This document shows positions 34,182 to 44,820 of a stretch of 64,000 bases of DNA, in pieces. A program made the position numbers and the translations under genes. The stretch's first letter is position 1. Every line of letters starts with the position of its first letter. Source of the DNA: Macrostomum hystrix (taxonomy: Eukaryota > Platyhelminthes > Macrostomidae); assembly GCA_950097015.1 (NCBI GenBank), contig CATNEN010000026.1, positions 1,468,001 to 1,532,000 of the forward strand, in the 5' to 3' direction. The notes under the pieces were generated by a model. It did no database searches. It was not told the origin of the DNA and was given only the letters and a program-made list of their open reading frames with translations.

Positions 34182-34346
34182 ATGTTGGACGACTTCGAAT
34201 TTGACGCATTCTTTTCGGATTTGGACTCGGCGGAAACATCTTCCACGTCGAGTAAAAGTGCAGACAGCCTAGGCATAATTGGCGAGTCCGTTTGGCAAGC
34301 TATCGTCATTCCAGACTTTCTCTCCCCCCCTCCTATTCAAAGCTGA
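34182..34346 (+). CDS. possible small acidic ORF
   Basis: 54 codons starting MLDDFEFDAFFSDLDSAE and ending at TGA 34344. The acidic/aromatic start looks like an activation-type segment. It starts 328 bp head-to-head from the minus-strand gene at 33854. It could be a first exon, a free small ORF or chance. Confidence 0.25.
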   Translation: MLDDFEFDAFFSDLDSAETSSTSSKSADSLGIIGESVWQAIVIPDFLSPPPIQS

Positions 34347-34366
34347 GACACATTCATAGCTTAGTT

Positions 34367-35606
34367 CAGAGGTCGGCAAACTCCGGCCCGCGGGCCAGAT
34401 GCGGCCCTCGAAGCTCCCAAATCCGGCCCGTTGCCCCTTCTGACATCTACAGTGTCCTGTTTCATCTCTCTCGTGTCTAATCTCTCCCGTGTCTCATCGC
34501 TCTCGTATCTAATCTCTCCCGTGTCTCATCGCTCTCGTATCTAATCTCTCCCGTGTCTCATCTATCCCCTGTCTTATATCTCCCGTGTCTTATCTCTCCC
34601 GTGTCTTATCTCTCCCGTGTCAAATCTCTCCCATGTCTCATCTCTCCCGTGTCTCATCTCTCCCGTGTCTAATCTCTCCCGTGTCTAATTTCTCCCGTGT
34701 CTCATCTCTCTCGTATCTAATCTCTCCCGTGTCTAATCTCTCCCGTGTCTCATCGCTCTCGTATCTAATCTCTCCCGTGTCTCATCTCTCCCCTGTCTTA
34801 TATCTCCCGTGTCTCATCTCTCCCGTGTCTCATCGCTCTCGTATCTAATCTCTCCCGTGGCTCATCTCTCTCGTATCTAATCTCTCCCGTGTCTAATCTC
34901 TCCCGTGTCTAATTTCTCCCGTGTCTCATCGCTCTCGTATCTAATCTCTCCCGTGTCTCATCTATCCCCTGTCTTATATCTCCCGTGTCTTATCTCTCCC
35001 GTGTCTTATCTCTCCCGTGTCAAATCTCTCCCATGTCTCATCTCTCCCGTGTCTCATCTCTCCCGTGTCTAATCTCTCCCGTGTCTAATTTCTCCCGTGT
35101 CTCATCTCTCTCGTATCTAATCTCTCCCGTGTCTAATCTCTCCCGTGTCTCATCGCTCTCGTATCTAATCTCTCCCGTGTCTCATCTCTCCCCTGTCTTA
35201 TATCTCCCGTGTCTCATCTCTTCCGTGTCTCATCGCTCTCGTATCTAATCTCTCCCGTGGCTCATCTCTCTCGTATCTAATCTCTCCCGTGTCTCATCTC
35301 TCCCCTGTCTTATATCTCCCGTGTCTAATCTCTCCCGTGTCTAATCTCTCCCGTGTCTCATCTCTCCCGTGTCTAATCTCTCCCGTGTCTAATTTCTCCC
35401 GTGTCTAATCTCTCCCGTGTCTAATCTCTCCCGTGTCTAATCTCTCCCGTGTCTCATCTCTCCCGTGTCTAATCTCTCCCGTGTCTAATCTCTCCCGTGT
35501 CTAATCACTTTCGTGTCTAATCTGTCTTTTATACAGTCAATGCGGCCCGCTGTCGTCTTTTAGGCTCTCTCTTTGGCCCGCCAGCAAATAAGTTTGCCTA
35601 CCCCTG
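34367..35606. mobile_element. hAT-type MITE filled with minisatellite
   Basis: Starts CAGAGGTCGGCAAACTCCGG and ends GTTTGCCTACCCCTG, inverted ends of a kind common in hAT elements. It is flanked by a perfect 8-bp duplication GCTTAGTT (34359-34366 and 35607-35614). Short unique GCGGCCC-bearing arms enclose about 1.07 kb of tandem repeat. Confidence 0.88.
34455..35540. repeat. 16-bp minisatellite inside the hAT MITE
   Basis: Unit TCTAATCTCTCCCGTG with CATC, CGCTCTCGTA and CCCCTG variants. A 400-bp block (25 units) is duplicated: 34585-34848 recurs at 34985-35248. Confidence 0.94.
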
Positions 35607-35831
35607 GCTTAGTTACTACAATTCAACAAACACGAGAACAATCGTATATAGATTCGGGCTTTTGTGCTCAGTTCAGAATATTCCTAGGGTTCACAAAAGA
35701 GCATTTTGTCTAAGGCTACGCGCTGTTATAATGACTAAATGATATAGAAACGGTGAAATGACACGGTAGAAACGCCATGAAAGATTTAAAAGAAAAAAGG
35801 GAAAATCTTGCAGTCGATTTTTTTCAACAAG

Positions 35832-35837
35832 TTTATT
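35832..35837 (-). terminator. polyadenylation signal of the DUSP-UBL gene
   Basis: AATAAA on the minus strand about 75 nt after the stop codon of the gene at 37352-35910. Confidence 0.6.
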
Positions 35838-35909
35838 GGTCCAAACGAATGAGAAACTGCTCATTCTGCTACAAACTCAAAAACTTTCTTCGGACAATTT
35901 TTATCTTCA

Positions 35910-37352
35910 TCAAATTAAATTGTAGTGTCCCTTTTTCAGCTTCAGTTGTGCCCGGAGTTTGGTGTTGCTATTTGCTGTTTTGCTGCTTGTCTTCGCTGCC
36001 GTAATTTTGCCATCGAACCTGGAAAAACTCTTGGATTCGCCACGCTGCCATTGCCCATCGGCGCCTTTTACCTCTAGCAGCAGGTACTGGTTATTGTACA
36101 CCTGATTCTCTAGGGTCTGATCCTTGTCAGTGAGTAGGTCGTAGCTTGTGCCGCTCAGAGACACCCACAGTCGGGTTTCGCGATCTTCCGGCACCTTAAA
36201 CAGCGACTTCATGGTGGCCTCTACATCGCTGAAAAGACAGGCGCGGGAGAACTTCTGGCAGATGGTCTTGTCCGGACTAGCCAGCTCTGCCAGCTTCAAG
36301 TCCAGCAGGTAGACTTCAATTTCCAAGGTGCGGGTGAACTTGCCCTTTTCTATCACTTTGCGAAAGATTGGCTCTGGCTGTTTGGTCTTGTAATAGTTGG
36401 CCAGCAGCTCCCAGGCATCCTTGTGCATAAAGAAGTAGTTAATTTCAGCAAGTGTGCCCTCCTTTAATCTGCCATCAGGCTCAAGGATGTCGGCATTGTC
36501 AATGGGTCCAGGATGATAGTTCTCATCACCCAGTTTGCTTACATAGAAGGATTCGCCGCCAACATACTCCTTCCAAAGCTTCACCCAGCGTGAGGAAACC
36601 ACAGCCCAGGTGTCTCCTTTGACTAAAGCAGTGAGATTTAACTGCTTCACCTTCTCAAATTGCTTTTTTAACTCGGCTCTGAGTGCCTCACACTTTGGTG
36701 GTACAACAGCAAGCTCACGTTCAACTATAGACTGCCTCATGTTGATCACTGTCGCAGCAGAGTCACTTGCCAGCTGGTCGATCGCGCTCTGCAGTTGCAT
36801 CACCGACATGACTGAGGTCTCTCTCACGGCAGCTCGCGCCACTCGCTCTCTCTCAAAGTCATCCTTCAGCGTGTCCACAGACCACAGCATGGACAGCGTG
36901 AGCTGGCACAGTTTCTGCATGTCGCCGCTCGCCTCCGTCTCCGACTCCTCTCTGCGGAACTCGCCGATGTCCTCACAGTCGGCCAGCAAGGTCTGAGTTG
37001 AATCCAGCTTCTCTGTGAGCTGCCGAACCACTCTCGACTCCCACTTGTTGATGGACTCACGAGCTGACGCAAACGCTTGCTGAACTGTCCGAAGGCCCGC
37101 CGAGGTGTCGTTGACTCGCTGTCGAAGCGACTGCAGATCGTCGGTAGGGAGCGATTCCAGCTTGTCGTGCAATTCTCTCTGCAGCCTTCGCACATGCTCA
37201 GTGTCCTCTATCAGGTGGTTGGTGCACTTCGGCTGCCGGCTGTGCGGTCCGATGCCAGCCGCAGGACTGTCGCATGTGCACACGCAGCATGGAGTCACTG
37301 TCTGTGCTAATCTGTTTTCACCTTGTGCATCTGAATCACCTGAGTTGCTCAT
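35910..37352 (-). CDS. DUSP and ubiquitin-like domain protein (USP4/15-like N-terminus without protease)
   Basis: 480 residues in one exon. Residues 1-45 are Cys-rich (PCCVCTCDSP). Residues ~50-240 are charged helices, probably coiled coil. A DUSP domain (~245-345) shows SSRWVKLWKEYVGG and GDENYHPGPIDNADIL with W and PGPIDN conserved as in USP4/11/15. A ubiquitin-like domain (~345-435) shows KFSRACLFSDVEATMKSLF, DRETRLWVSL and NNQYLLLEV. In USP4/15 these precede the catalytic core; here the frame ends with a Lys/Ser-rich tail and a stop, with a polyadenylation signal close behind, so no Cys or His box is present. It may act as a binding or adaptor protein. The lack of introns could mean a retrocopy, but the frame is intact. 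Confidence 0.85.
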   Translation of the reverse strand: MSNSGDSDAQGENRLAQTVTPCCVCTCDSPAAGIGPHSRQPKCTNHLIEDTEHVRRLQRELHDKLESLPTDDLQSLRQRVNDTSAGLRTVQQAFASARESINKWESRVVRQLTEKLDSTQTLLADCEDIGEFRREESETEASGDMQKLCQLTLSMLWSVDTLKDDFERERVARAAVRETSVMSVMQLQSAIDQLASDSAATVINMRQSIVERELAVVPPKCEALRAELKKQFEKVKQLNLTALVKGDTWAVVSSRWVKLWKEYVGGESFYVSKLGDENYHPGPIDNADILEPDGRLKEGTLAEINYFFMHKDAWELLANYYKTKQPEPIFRKVIEKGKFTRTLEIEVYLLDLKLAELASPDKTICQKFSRACLFSDVEATMKSLFKVPEDRETRLWVSLSGTSYDLLTDKDQTLENQVYNNQYLLLEVKGADGQWQRGESKSFSRFDGKITAAKTSSKTANSNTKLRAQLKLKKGHYNLI

Positions 37353-37891
37353 TCTTCTTTAATAAAGTTTTTCTTGAGTATCAGTCTAGTATATGAGCAG
37401 AATAACTAAATAATAAACACAATCCATTGTGTTTATATAACAAGCTAGCAGAATTCGCTCAGTTAAGTTTATTATACAGAACACCCCTAGTGTACTTTGA
37501 TATGTACAGTGGTTTTATGACTTAAATCGTAAAGCATAAAACACTTAATGTAGACAGTGTACAGCATAAAATAAAGTATAAAATATTCGTATAGCTATAG
37601 CTGTGAAGTGGAAATGGTGGGCAGTGTTGTGCTTTTTCGTTTTTTTTCTCCGGAAAGCCAAGCAGGCTTGGCTTGCCATTCCATTGGCTGCAACTTGCCC
37701 GCAGTTGTTTGCATTTTTTCTAACATAGCAAATTAAAATGTCACTATTTACAGTTAATATATTTCTCGCGACACTGTACACTTTTTCGAGTGCTGGGCAT
37801 AGCTAAATATTTTAAACCTCATTAAATTAAGACGTGTTAACTTTAAAACAGGAAAATCAATTTTAACCTTATTAAAAACCGTATTGGCCGG
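37353..37891. other. AT-rich 5' flank of the DUSP-UBL gene
   Basis: No exon or repeat recognised. Confidence 0.35.
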
Positions 37892-38326
37892 CAGTGGCGC
37901 AACCAGGGGGGGGGCGGGGTGGCGGCCGCCCCCCTTCGGGCCGCGGGCAATGTACGCAAAGTGCAAGCCATGCCAATTAAGATGCTCCTTAATTGATTAC
38001 CTTATCTCATTCCCTGTCCCCCAAGTCCAACGTACATAGACCTAAGACCAAGTCCAAGACCATTGGTAGTATATTAATTTTCAAGCTTTCATTATAATCG
38101 TGCGTGCGGATTTTTTAAACCTTTTAAGTCGTCTGGGCCGTACCCTACCGGCCCTTGAAATTGGCCCAGGAATGGTGGGCGAAAACCGCGAAACCAGGTG
38201 GAGCGCGATCCACCTGGCGCCCCCCCCCCCTTCGACCCGCGGGGCAATGTACGCAAAGGGCAATGTACGCAAAAGGCAATGTACGCAAAGACCGCCCCCC
38301 TAAGGCAAAACCTGGTTGCGCCACTG
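37892..38326. mobile_element. hAT-like MITE
   Basis: Inverted ends CAGTGGCGCAACCAGG and CCTGGTTGCGCCACTG, 435 bp, with a GC-rich interior that includes GGCAATGTACGCAAAG repeated three times near 38245-38290. Flanks ATTGGCCGG and AATGGCCGG are similar but not cleanly adjacent on the right, so the duplication is uncertain. Confidence 0.72.
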
Positions 38327-38907
38327 GCCAATGGCCGGAAGTTTAACTTTCATGATAGTTAATAGATTTTACATTACCTTTGTGCTGAAACTGCCTATAC
38401 ATCCCGAAGATGCAGCATATTTTTACCACTTTTTACAATACTGCTTTGAATTTAAGAGAAGCTTGCATCGAGTTTCTAAGAATAAAGAGAAGTCGCAGTC
38501 GCAGAATTGTCAAAGTTGCTGCTACTGGCATTGCTGCTTGCTGCTTGATGCAGCAGGAGTAGAGGCCAAGAATGTTCATCCTGTTGTTGGCCTGGGGTGC
38601 CTAGGCTATTCTTGCTGTTTTCTGGTTCTGGAAGTTCCATGTCCTCCACTTCATCTTCTTCAACGCCTTCCCCCATGTCCACATGACCGTGTGAATTGAT
38701 TCACATGAGTGAATATGGAGTCACTAAAACTTCTATTTTTAATTTTTCTTTTTAACTTTATTTTCTGTCACCTTAGATAAAAGTCAACTACCAAAAATTA
38801 TTTTTTGGATCTGGGGGCTGTTAACTTTTCCCCAGGACCTGCTATATACGGGTTTGCTCTATTGCGTTTTAAAGTCTACCAACCTGCCATATGCTCAGTA
38901 CAATATA
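38327..38907. other. spacer, no supported gene
   Basis: Holds overlapping open frames on both strands (38316-38699 plus, 38682-38476 minus) without motifs. No splice context supports either. Confidence 0.35.
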
Positions 38908-38916
38908 CTCAGTAAG

Positions 38917-40378
38917 ACTCCCCGGTCGCCAGCAATAGGGCCAGCAATAGACTTTTGAAAACTTGGTGTGCCACTGCTGGAAATGAATGAATTTTATTTA
39001 TTTTGACCCACAGATTCTGTGCCACGCAGAATTGAGGCCTCCAAGACAGGTCGCTTGGATCCAGAGCGGCGAAATTTGTTTTTTTTTATTGCTGGAGCTA
39101 TTGCTGGTCTCCCACTCCGTGACGCAATGAGGAAAATGTGTGCCGTTTCTATTTTTAAGAGAAGCATAACAGGTTCTTCTTGTGTCACACTACCCAGGGT
39201 TTGTGCCGCTCTGTCTAAGCATGTAGGAAGTAATAAAGTACTTTTACGGCTTTACGCCAGTCATTTTATTGCTGGACTTACCACGCTGCACAGAGCGGCT
39301 AAAATGGCACACAATACATATTTTTCGCTTTATTAGCGCAAGAAGTAACTGTGCCACAATATTTAAGAGTACTTGCTATTAGTCTAGGCACATTGCTAAA
39401 AACTATGTAACGTCCCTATAATCTATAGATGTCTTCAAGGATCGTTTGTCGTGAAATATTCAAACTGCAGCTAAAGTTTTCAACGAACTTGTCGTACCCC
39501 ACGTGGTGTGAAACCCTCAACACTTAGGATTCGAAGCACTATTTTTCGAAATGAAGCTCTATTAGAATATTACTTTCAACAATAGTATATACCCTTTTGT
39601 GGTTTAATTTATGTGCAAAGACTGTCAAGAGTATAGTGTTATGCAGTGTATAGCTAGACCTAGTTATACATAGACCTACACTTGTGGGGGAGAGAAGAGT
39701 TCTAACCCTATATGGCTATGGAAATGGAATAGAGAAAAAGACTTTCTAAAAGTTTCTCATATGATTTTTTGCTTTTGAACAAAAGATAGCTATGCCTATG
39801 CTTAGCTATATAGCTAGCTAAAGCAGGATTAAGATGGCTATGAAAAAATCCTAGAAAAAAGAATGTTGTACTTAGACTTAGAATACTGTAGAGCTAGTTA
39901 TGACAATTTTAATATAATTGTATTCCTCAAACATATTTCATTGAATATATATATAGAAAGCCAACTTGATATGATATTATATAATATTAAGCATATTTAT
40001 TATTTAACATTATTGTATACTCACATAGGGAAAAATGAAATTGTCTATTTGTTTGTTAACTTCTCTAAAAAAATGTATAGACTGACATGCTAAAAAAGAC
40101 AAAATATTTTTCCCTCATTATTTGTTTACTCTATTTAGATTCCACAATTTGGTTTATATAATTTATTCAATTTACTTATATTTGGGTTCAATAAATGATT
40201 AGCTACTTCTAAATTCTATATTCTAGCTTATATTGTCACATCAAAATTTTGTCTTTCAAGTTCAAAGAAATTTATTGCTATATTTGCTATTGTTTTTGAT
40301 AAACCATGATTATCTTGTCTAGCCATGTCAGCTATGCCTAGCAATATATAATAATGTCTAGGCCTAGCCATGCCCAGC
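38917..40378 (+). repeat. left inverted arm of the foldback element
   Basis: Mirrors 45700-47163. Both arms carry a 105-codon open frame (39019-39336 here; 47061-46744 there) differing at one residue. Confidence 0.9.
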
Positions 40379-41575
40379 CAAGCCAAGCCATGCCAAACTA
40401 TGCCTAGCCATGCCCAGCAATGCCCTACAATGTATAACCATGTCTAGCCATGCCCAACCATGCCCAACTATTCACAGCCATGCCCAACCATGCCCAACTA
40501 TTCCCAGCCATGCCCAACCATGCCCAACTATTCCTAGCCATGCCCAACCATGCCCAACTATTCCCAGCCATGCCCAACCATGCCCAGGCTTGCCAAACCA
40601 TGCCTAGCTATACCTGCCATGCCCAACCATGCCTAGCCATGCCCAGGCTTGCCAAACCATGCCCAACTATTCCCAGCCATGCCCAACCATGCCCAACTAT
40701 TCACAGCCATGCCCAACCATGCCCAACTATTCCCAGCCATGCCCAACCATGCCCAGCCATGCCCAGGCTTGCCAAACCATGCCCAGGCTTGCCAAACTAT
40801 GCCCAGCAATGTCTAACCATACGTAGCTTTACATGCCATGCCCAGCAATGTCTAACCATGCCTAGCTATACCTGTTATGCCCAACCATGCCCAACTATTC
40901 CCAGCCATGCCCAACCATGCCCAACTATTCCCAGCCATGCCCAACCATGCCCAACTATTCACAGCCATGCCCAACTATTCCCAGCCATGCCCAACCATGC
41001 CCAACTATTCCCAGCCATGCCCAACCATGCCCAACTATTCACAGCCATGCCCAACTATTCACAGCCATGCCCAACCATGCCCAACTATTCACAGCCATGC
41101 CCAACTATTCCCAGCCATGCCCAACCATGCCCAACTATTCCCAGCCATGCCCAACCATGCCCAGCCATGTCCAGGCTTGCCAAACCATGCCCAGGCTTGC
41201 CAAACTATGCCCAGCAATGTCTAACCATACGTAGCTTTACATGCCATGCCCAGCAATGTCTAACCATGCCTAGCTATACCTGCCATGCCCAACCATGCCC
41301 AACTATTCCCAGCCATGCCCAACCATGCCCAACTATTCCCAGCCATGCCCAACCATGCCCTACAATGTCTAACCATGCCCAGCCATGCCTAGCAATGCCC
41401 AGCCATGCCCAACCATGCCCAACCATGCCCTAAAATGTCTAACCATGCCCAGCCATGCCTTGCAATGCCCTACAATGTCTAACCATGCCCAGCCATGCCC
41501 AGCCATGCCAAACCATGCCCTACAATGTCTAACCATGCCTAGCCATGCCCAACCATGCCTAGCCATGCCGTCTCT
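40361..41575. repeat. ~30-bp minisatellite, left arm
   Basis: Units CCATGCCCAACCATGCCCAA plus CTATTCCCAG, with GGCTTGCCAAA variants. A block of about 420 bp is duplicated (40747-40880 recurs near 41157-41290). Confidence 0.94.
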
Positions 41576-42244
41576 CGAGCTTGTTCCTTGCCGTAATGTG
41601 CCTTTAAACATGAGACGCGTGCTTTTGTAACGTTTCCTCATTCCTCACTTTTTTCAGTTCGATTTGTTCCATGGCGCTTGTCAGTCGCATTTTATGTAGG
41701 CAACCTTTGGAGTCTGAGGTTTTTGTACAATTGGCTCCTCTAGGAAGCTCCTACGTCTGTCCTGCGGGTTCGTTCGCTTCGTGGGTTGATCTAGACAACT
41801 GTCCTCCATCTCTTGCCAGGCTCCGGCTTTAAGAACTGCCTTAAGAACAGCCATTATGGGACTAGTGGCCATTCAAAATCGTACTACTGGAGGTCTGATC
41901 ATGCTGTAAGTCACTTTCGTGTTCAATGAAATGTATGCATTCTTTTATTATAGAAACGTATGTTCTAGTGTACTCTTGGTCCAGTTCTTCTTCTATTCTA
42001 ATAGACCTGTGTTATTGCAATCGGTATTCTGGTTTTTGTAGTTCAGTTTTATTGGAACAATCGTAGCAAGGAGAACATAAATGATTGATATATTTATGCA
42101 TCAGTATTTTATTCACCTTTTTACAATTGAGAGTGACTGTCTAAATAATGCGCTCCTTCACAGGCTCTATGCTAGCTTCCGGTATCAGGCGGATCTGGCA
42201 GTCCGGTTCGCGGACTCTGGTGGCATTCACTGAAACTTCGCCAT
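41576..42244. other. foldback interior, left
   Basis: Short open frames on both strands and a donor-like GTAAGT near 41906. No gene could be assembled; the candidate joins run into stops. Confidence 0.35.
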
Positions 42245-42793
42245 ATGGAAGACGATGTCTTTCACAACTTACTGCTGAAACAAGTGGATTTGCGAGTGAC
42301 TGCTTCAGATGGCGGCATTGGTACTCAAGTCGATGGTTCACCGAAGCAAGCCGAGAAGCAGCAGCAGATTGTGCAGACTGACGAAGGCATGCGACAGATG
42401 CAACAGCAGCTGGACGAAGGCCTGCGGCAGATGCAGCAGGACATGCAACAGCAGCTGGACGAAGGCATGCGGCAGATGCAGCAGGACATGCAACAGCAGC
42501 TGGACGAAGGCATGCGGCAGATGCAGCAGGACATGCAACAGCAGCTGGACGAAGGCATACGCCGAAGGAAGCAGACAGTGCAGGAAGGATCTCTGCCTGC
42601 AGCAGCTTCCAAGGTTCATCGATGTGAAGATGGCAGTTCCGACGAGGGAGAGCCGGAAGCTCAAATGCAGAGGGAACTAGAGACTGTACCGAAAAGGAAA
42701 ACGACGAAGAAGGGAACACTTTGCAATCCATGGAGCGGGGCTAGCGTGCAAACCAGCTGTACTGCCCGAATTTTGCGCTCGAGACGGGTTTAA
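42245..42793 (+). CDS. possible coiled-coil protein inside the foldback element
   Basis: 182 codons from the ATG at 42245 to the stop at 42793. Residues ~47-105 are built of 15-residue repeats resembling MRQMQQDMQQQLDEG (45-bp DNA units), predicting a long Gln-rich coiled coil. A basic PKRKTTKK near residue 150 could be a nuclear signal. The frame is open upstream only to 42176. No family recognised. It could be cargo of the transposon or a chance frame over a 45-bp tandem repeat. Confidence 0.35.
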   Translation: MEDDVFHNLLLKQVDLRVTASDGGIGTQVDGSPKQAEKQQQIVQTDEGMRQMQQQLDEGLRQMQQDMQQQLDEGMRQMQQDMQQQLDEGMRQMQQDMQQQLDEGIRRRKQTVQEGSLPAAASKVHRCEDGSSDEGEPEAQMQRELETVPKRKTTKKGTLCNPWSGASVQTSCTARILRSRRV

Positions 42794-43542
42794 TGCAAGC
42801 TGTTTTAGCATTTTGCCTTATAGCCTTTGCGAAGCAGTGATTTCAGGAGCAAAAAATTGTGCTTTTAATCAAGCACAAGCAGCTGTAAAATAAGATCGTA
42901 AATGTGACTTCTTTCAAGTGGAATGCATTGCGGCTAAAATGAATATTACGAGCTATATGCTGAATGCCATATGCTACATGTATATGCTTAAGCCGACGAA
43001 CGATGACTATCACGCGCAAAATGTTTTGCGGTTTTATTGTATATTGAAGCTACTAAAGCTACATTTTTGAACGGATACCAGTTACGCTAAGCACATCTAT
43101 CTTGTCAAACAGACAATGACAAGATGACAATCTTGTCTATCTTGTCAACGGCTAAATATAGTTGTTGGATCATTGTTCGCTACATTTCAAATTGGCATTT
43201 CTGTTTAAGGACCAGATTGTCTGGTCTTCACTAGCATGCACAACAAGTTTGTCAAAGTTTTTCTCCTGCGTCAGTTTATTCTCGAACCCACGAATCTTAC
43301 GCGCGTATTATCATAGCGCTTTTCCAAAATCATAAGGGCAGCAATATCGTGCATTTCTATCGCTCTCTCTTCATTTCTTTTTTTAAATAAGAAGTAAAGT
43401 GCTGGAAGCAAGCCGTTTACAAGCTTGATTACTGAAAACGAAACAAACAAAAGTGATTTCTGAAGCTTGTCTCTAACAAACTGGTCGTAAGTTGTGTATA
43501 CTTGTAAAATGTTTGCGTCAAACTGACGCGAAGAAAATAAAA
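42794..43542. other. foldback interior, middle
   Basis: AT-rich, with short TCTTGTC repeats near 43100-43150. No gene seen. Confidence 0.35.
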
Positions 43543-43544
43543 TA

Positions 43545-43974
43545 TACCTCTGCGATTGAAATCATCCAAACTCACAAAACAATTCATCCAGTATGGGCTG
43601 GTGACTGGGCATCGCAGTCAGTCTCTGTCATAGACACCAGCGTTCCCGCAAAACGACCCAGCCAGTCTGCGAATCATTTCGTCCATGATACAAGAGATAA
43701 GAGAGGAAAAGAGGGCTGAGAGACGGAGATAGAAAGGAGGGGGTGGAGAGGTTTGAATTGGGGTACCGCGCACCGTGTTGGCGAAAAGGGGTAGGAGCTA
43801 TCTATGGTAGAAAGCCCCAGCCCCAGTGCAGAGGATGAAATGATTCGCAGACTGGATGAATCGTTTTGCGGGAACGCTGGTGTCTATGGCAGAGACTGAC
43901 TGCGATGCCCAGTCACCAGCCCATACTGGATGAATTGTTTTGTGAGTTTGGATGAATTCAATCGCAAAAAGGTA
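43545..43974. mobile_element. TA-flanked MITE with ~140-bp inverted ends
   Basis: Left half 43545-43690 mirrors 43830-43974 (CATCCAGTATGGGCTGGTGA and its complement). The ends are TACCTCTGCGATTGAA and its near-complement. TA lies outside both ends (43543-43544, 43975-43976), fitting a Tc1/mariner-type insertion. Confidence 0.78.
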
Positions 43975-44415
43975 TAGTAGATACGATCCTGTCATGAGAA
44001 TACAGCAAGCCAGCGTAATGCAATGGCTGAGGCAAAAGTATCGCACACATAAAAGCGGGTCAGAAAAGATAAATGAAACTATTATACAAGGCAGCAAAAG
44101 TTGTTTTACGCTGTGGGGACGCGCATTGAAGCCAGGAGAATATTCATATGTAAAAGGGTAAACGATTCCGTCTGAATACTTTAAAAGCTGTAAGAGGCTA
44201 GGAACATAGGAAAATATATATGAACGCTATATTCACCACAAACAGGAAAGCATGATTTGCACTTGTAGAAAGAAATAAATGCTGTGTTCATTCTTAATCA
44301 GTGATGGGCGCGCTGCTCAATGATGGGGATCGATATCTTCATTTAAAAGTAACGCTTTCCCCGTTACTCCACGAAGTACAAAAATAACTAAGATGGCAAT
44401 GATCGATAGTTACTA

Positions 44416-44629
44416 TACCTTTTTGCGTTTTAGTTCGTCACATCTGCTATTAATTTCGGCAGACACGAAAGAGTGACATTTTCCCATAGACAAAAGTCCA
44501 TATATCGCACCCGCAAGCATCTGCAATTGTATTCGGCATCATTCAGAATTGAAAGCGAATTTTTATGTGCTAGTGACAGCCCTTGCCGAAATCAATTGCA
44601 GATGTGACGAATTGAAGTGCAAAAAGGTA
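44416..44629. mobile_element. second TA-flanked MITE
   Basis: 214 bp. The ends TACCTTTTTGCG and CGAATTGAAGTGCAAAAAGG are imperfect inverted copies including CGTCACATCTGC/GCAGATGTGACG. TA flanks both sides (44414-44415, 44630-44631). The outermost bases resemble the MITE at 43545. Confidence 0.72.
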
Positions 44630-44820
44630 TATTTCTGATGTCTCTGTTTTCCGGCCATTTCTTGGCTGGTACCGACAATTACTACCTCTACTGTTAATTA
44701 TCACGTCCAAAACTTCCTAAGGATAGCAGCTCCCAGCGAATGCAGCGCTGGTATCAAAATTCGAAGCAGAATCGTGCGAACTCGTGCGATTAGCAGAGCC
44801 AATAGAGACAGCTGTGAAAA

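Noticed and set aside
38316-38699. Overlapping plus and minus open frames at 38.3-38.7 kb
   Set aside because: The plus frame begins inside a MITE. Neither has a motif or splice support.
41853-42238. Two-exon gene using the donor near 41906 and acceptor at 42163
   Set aside because: The joined frame stops after about 39 codons and shows no motif.
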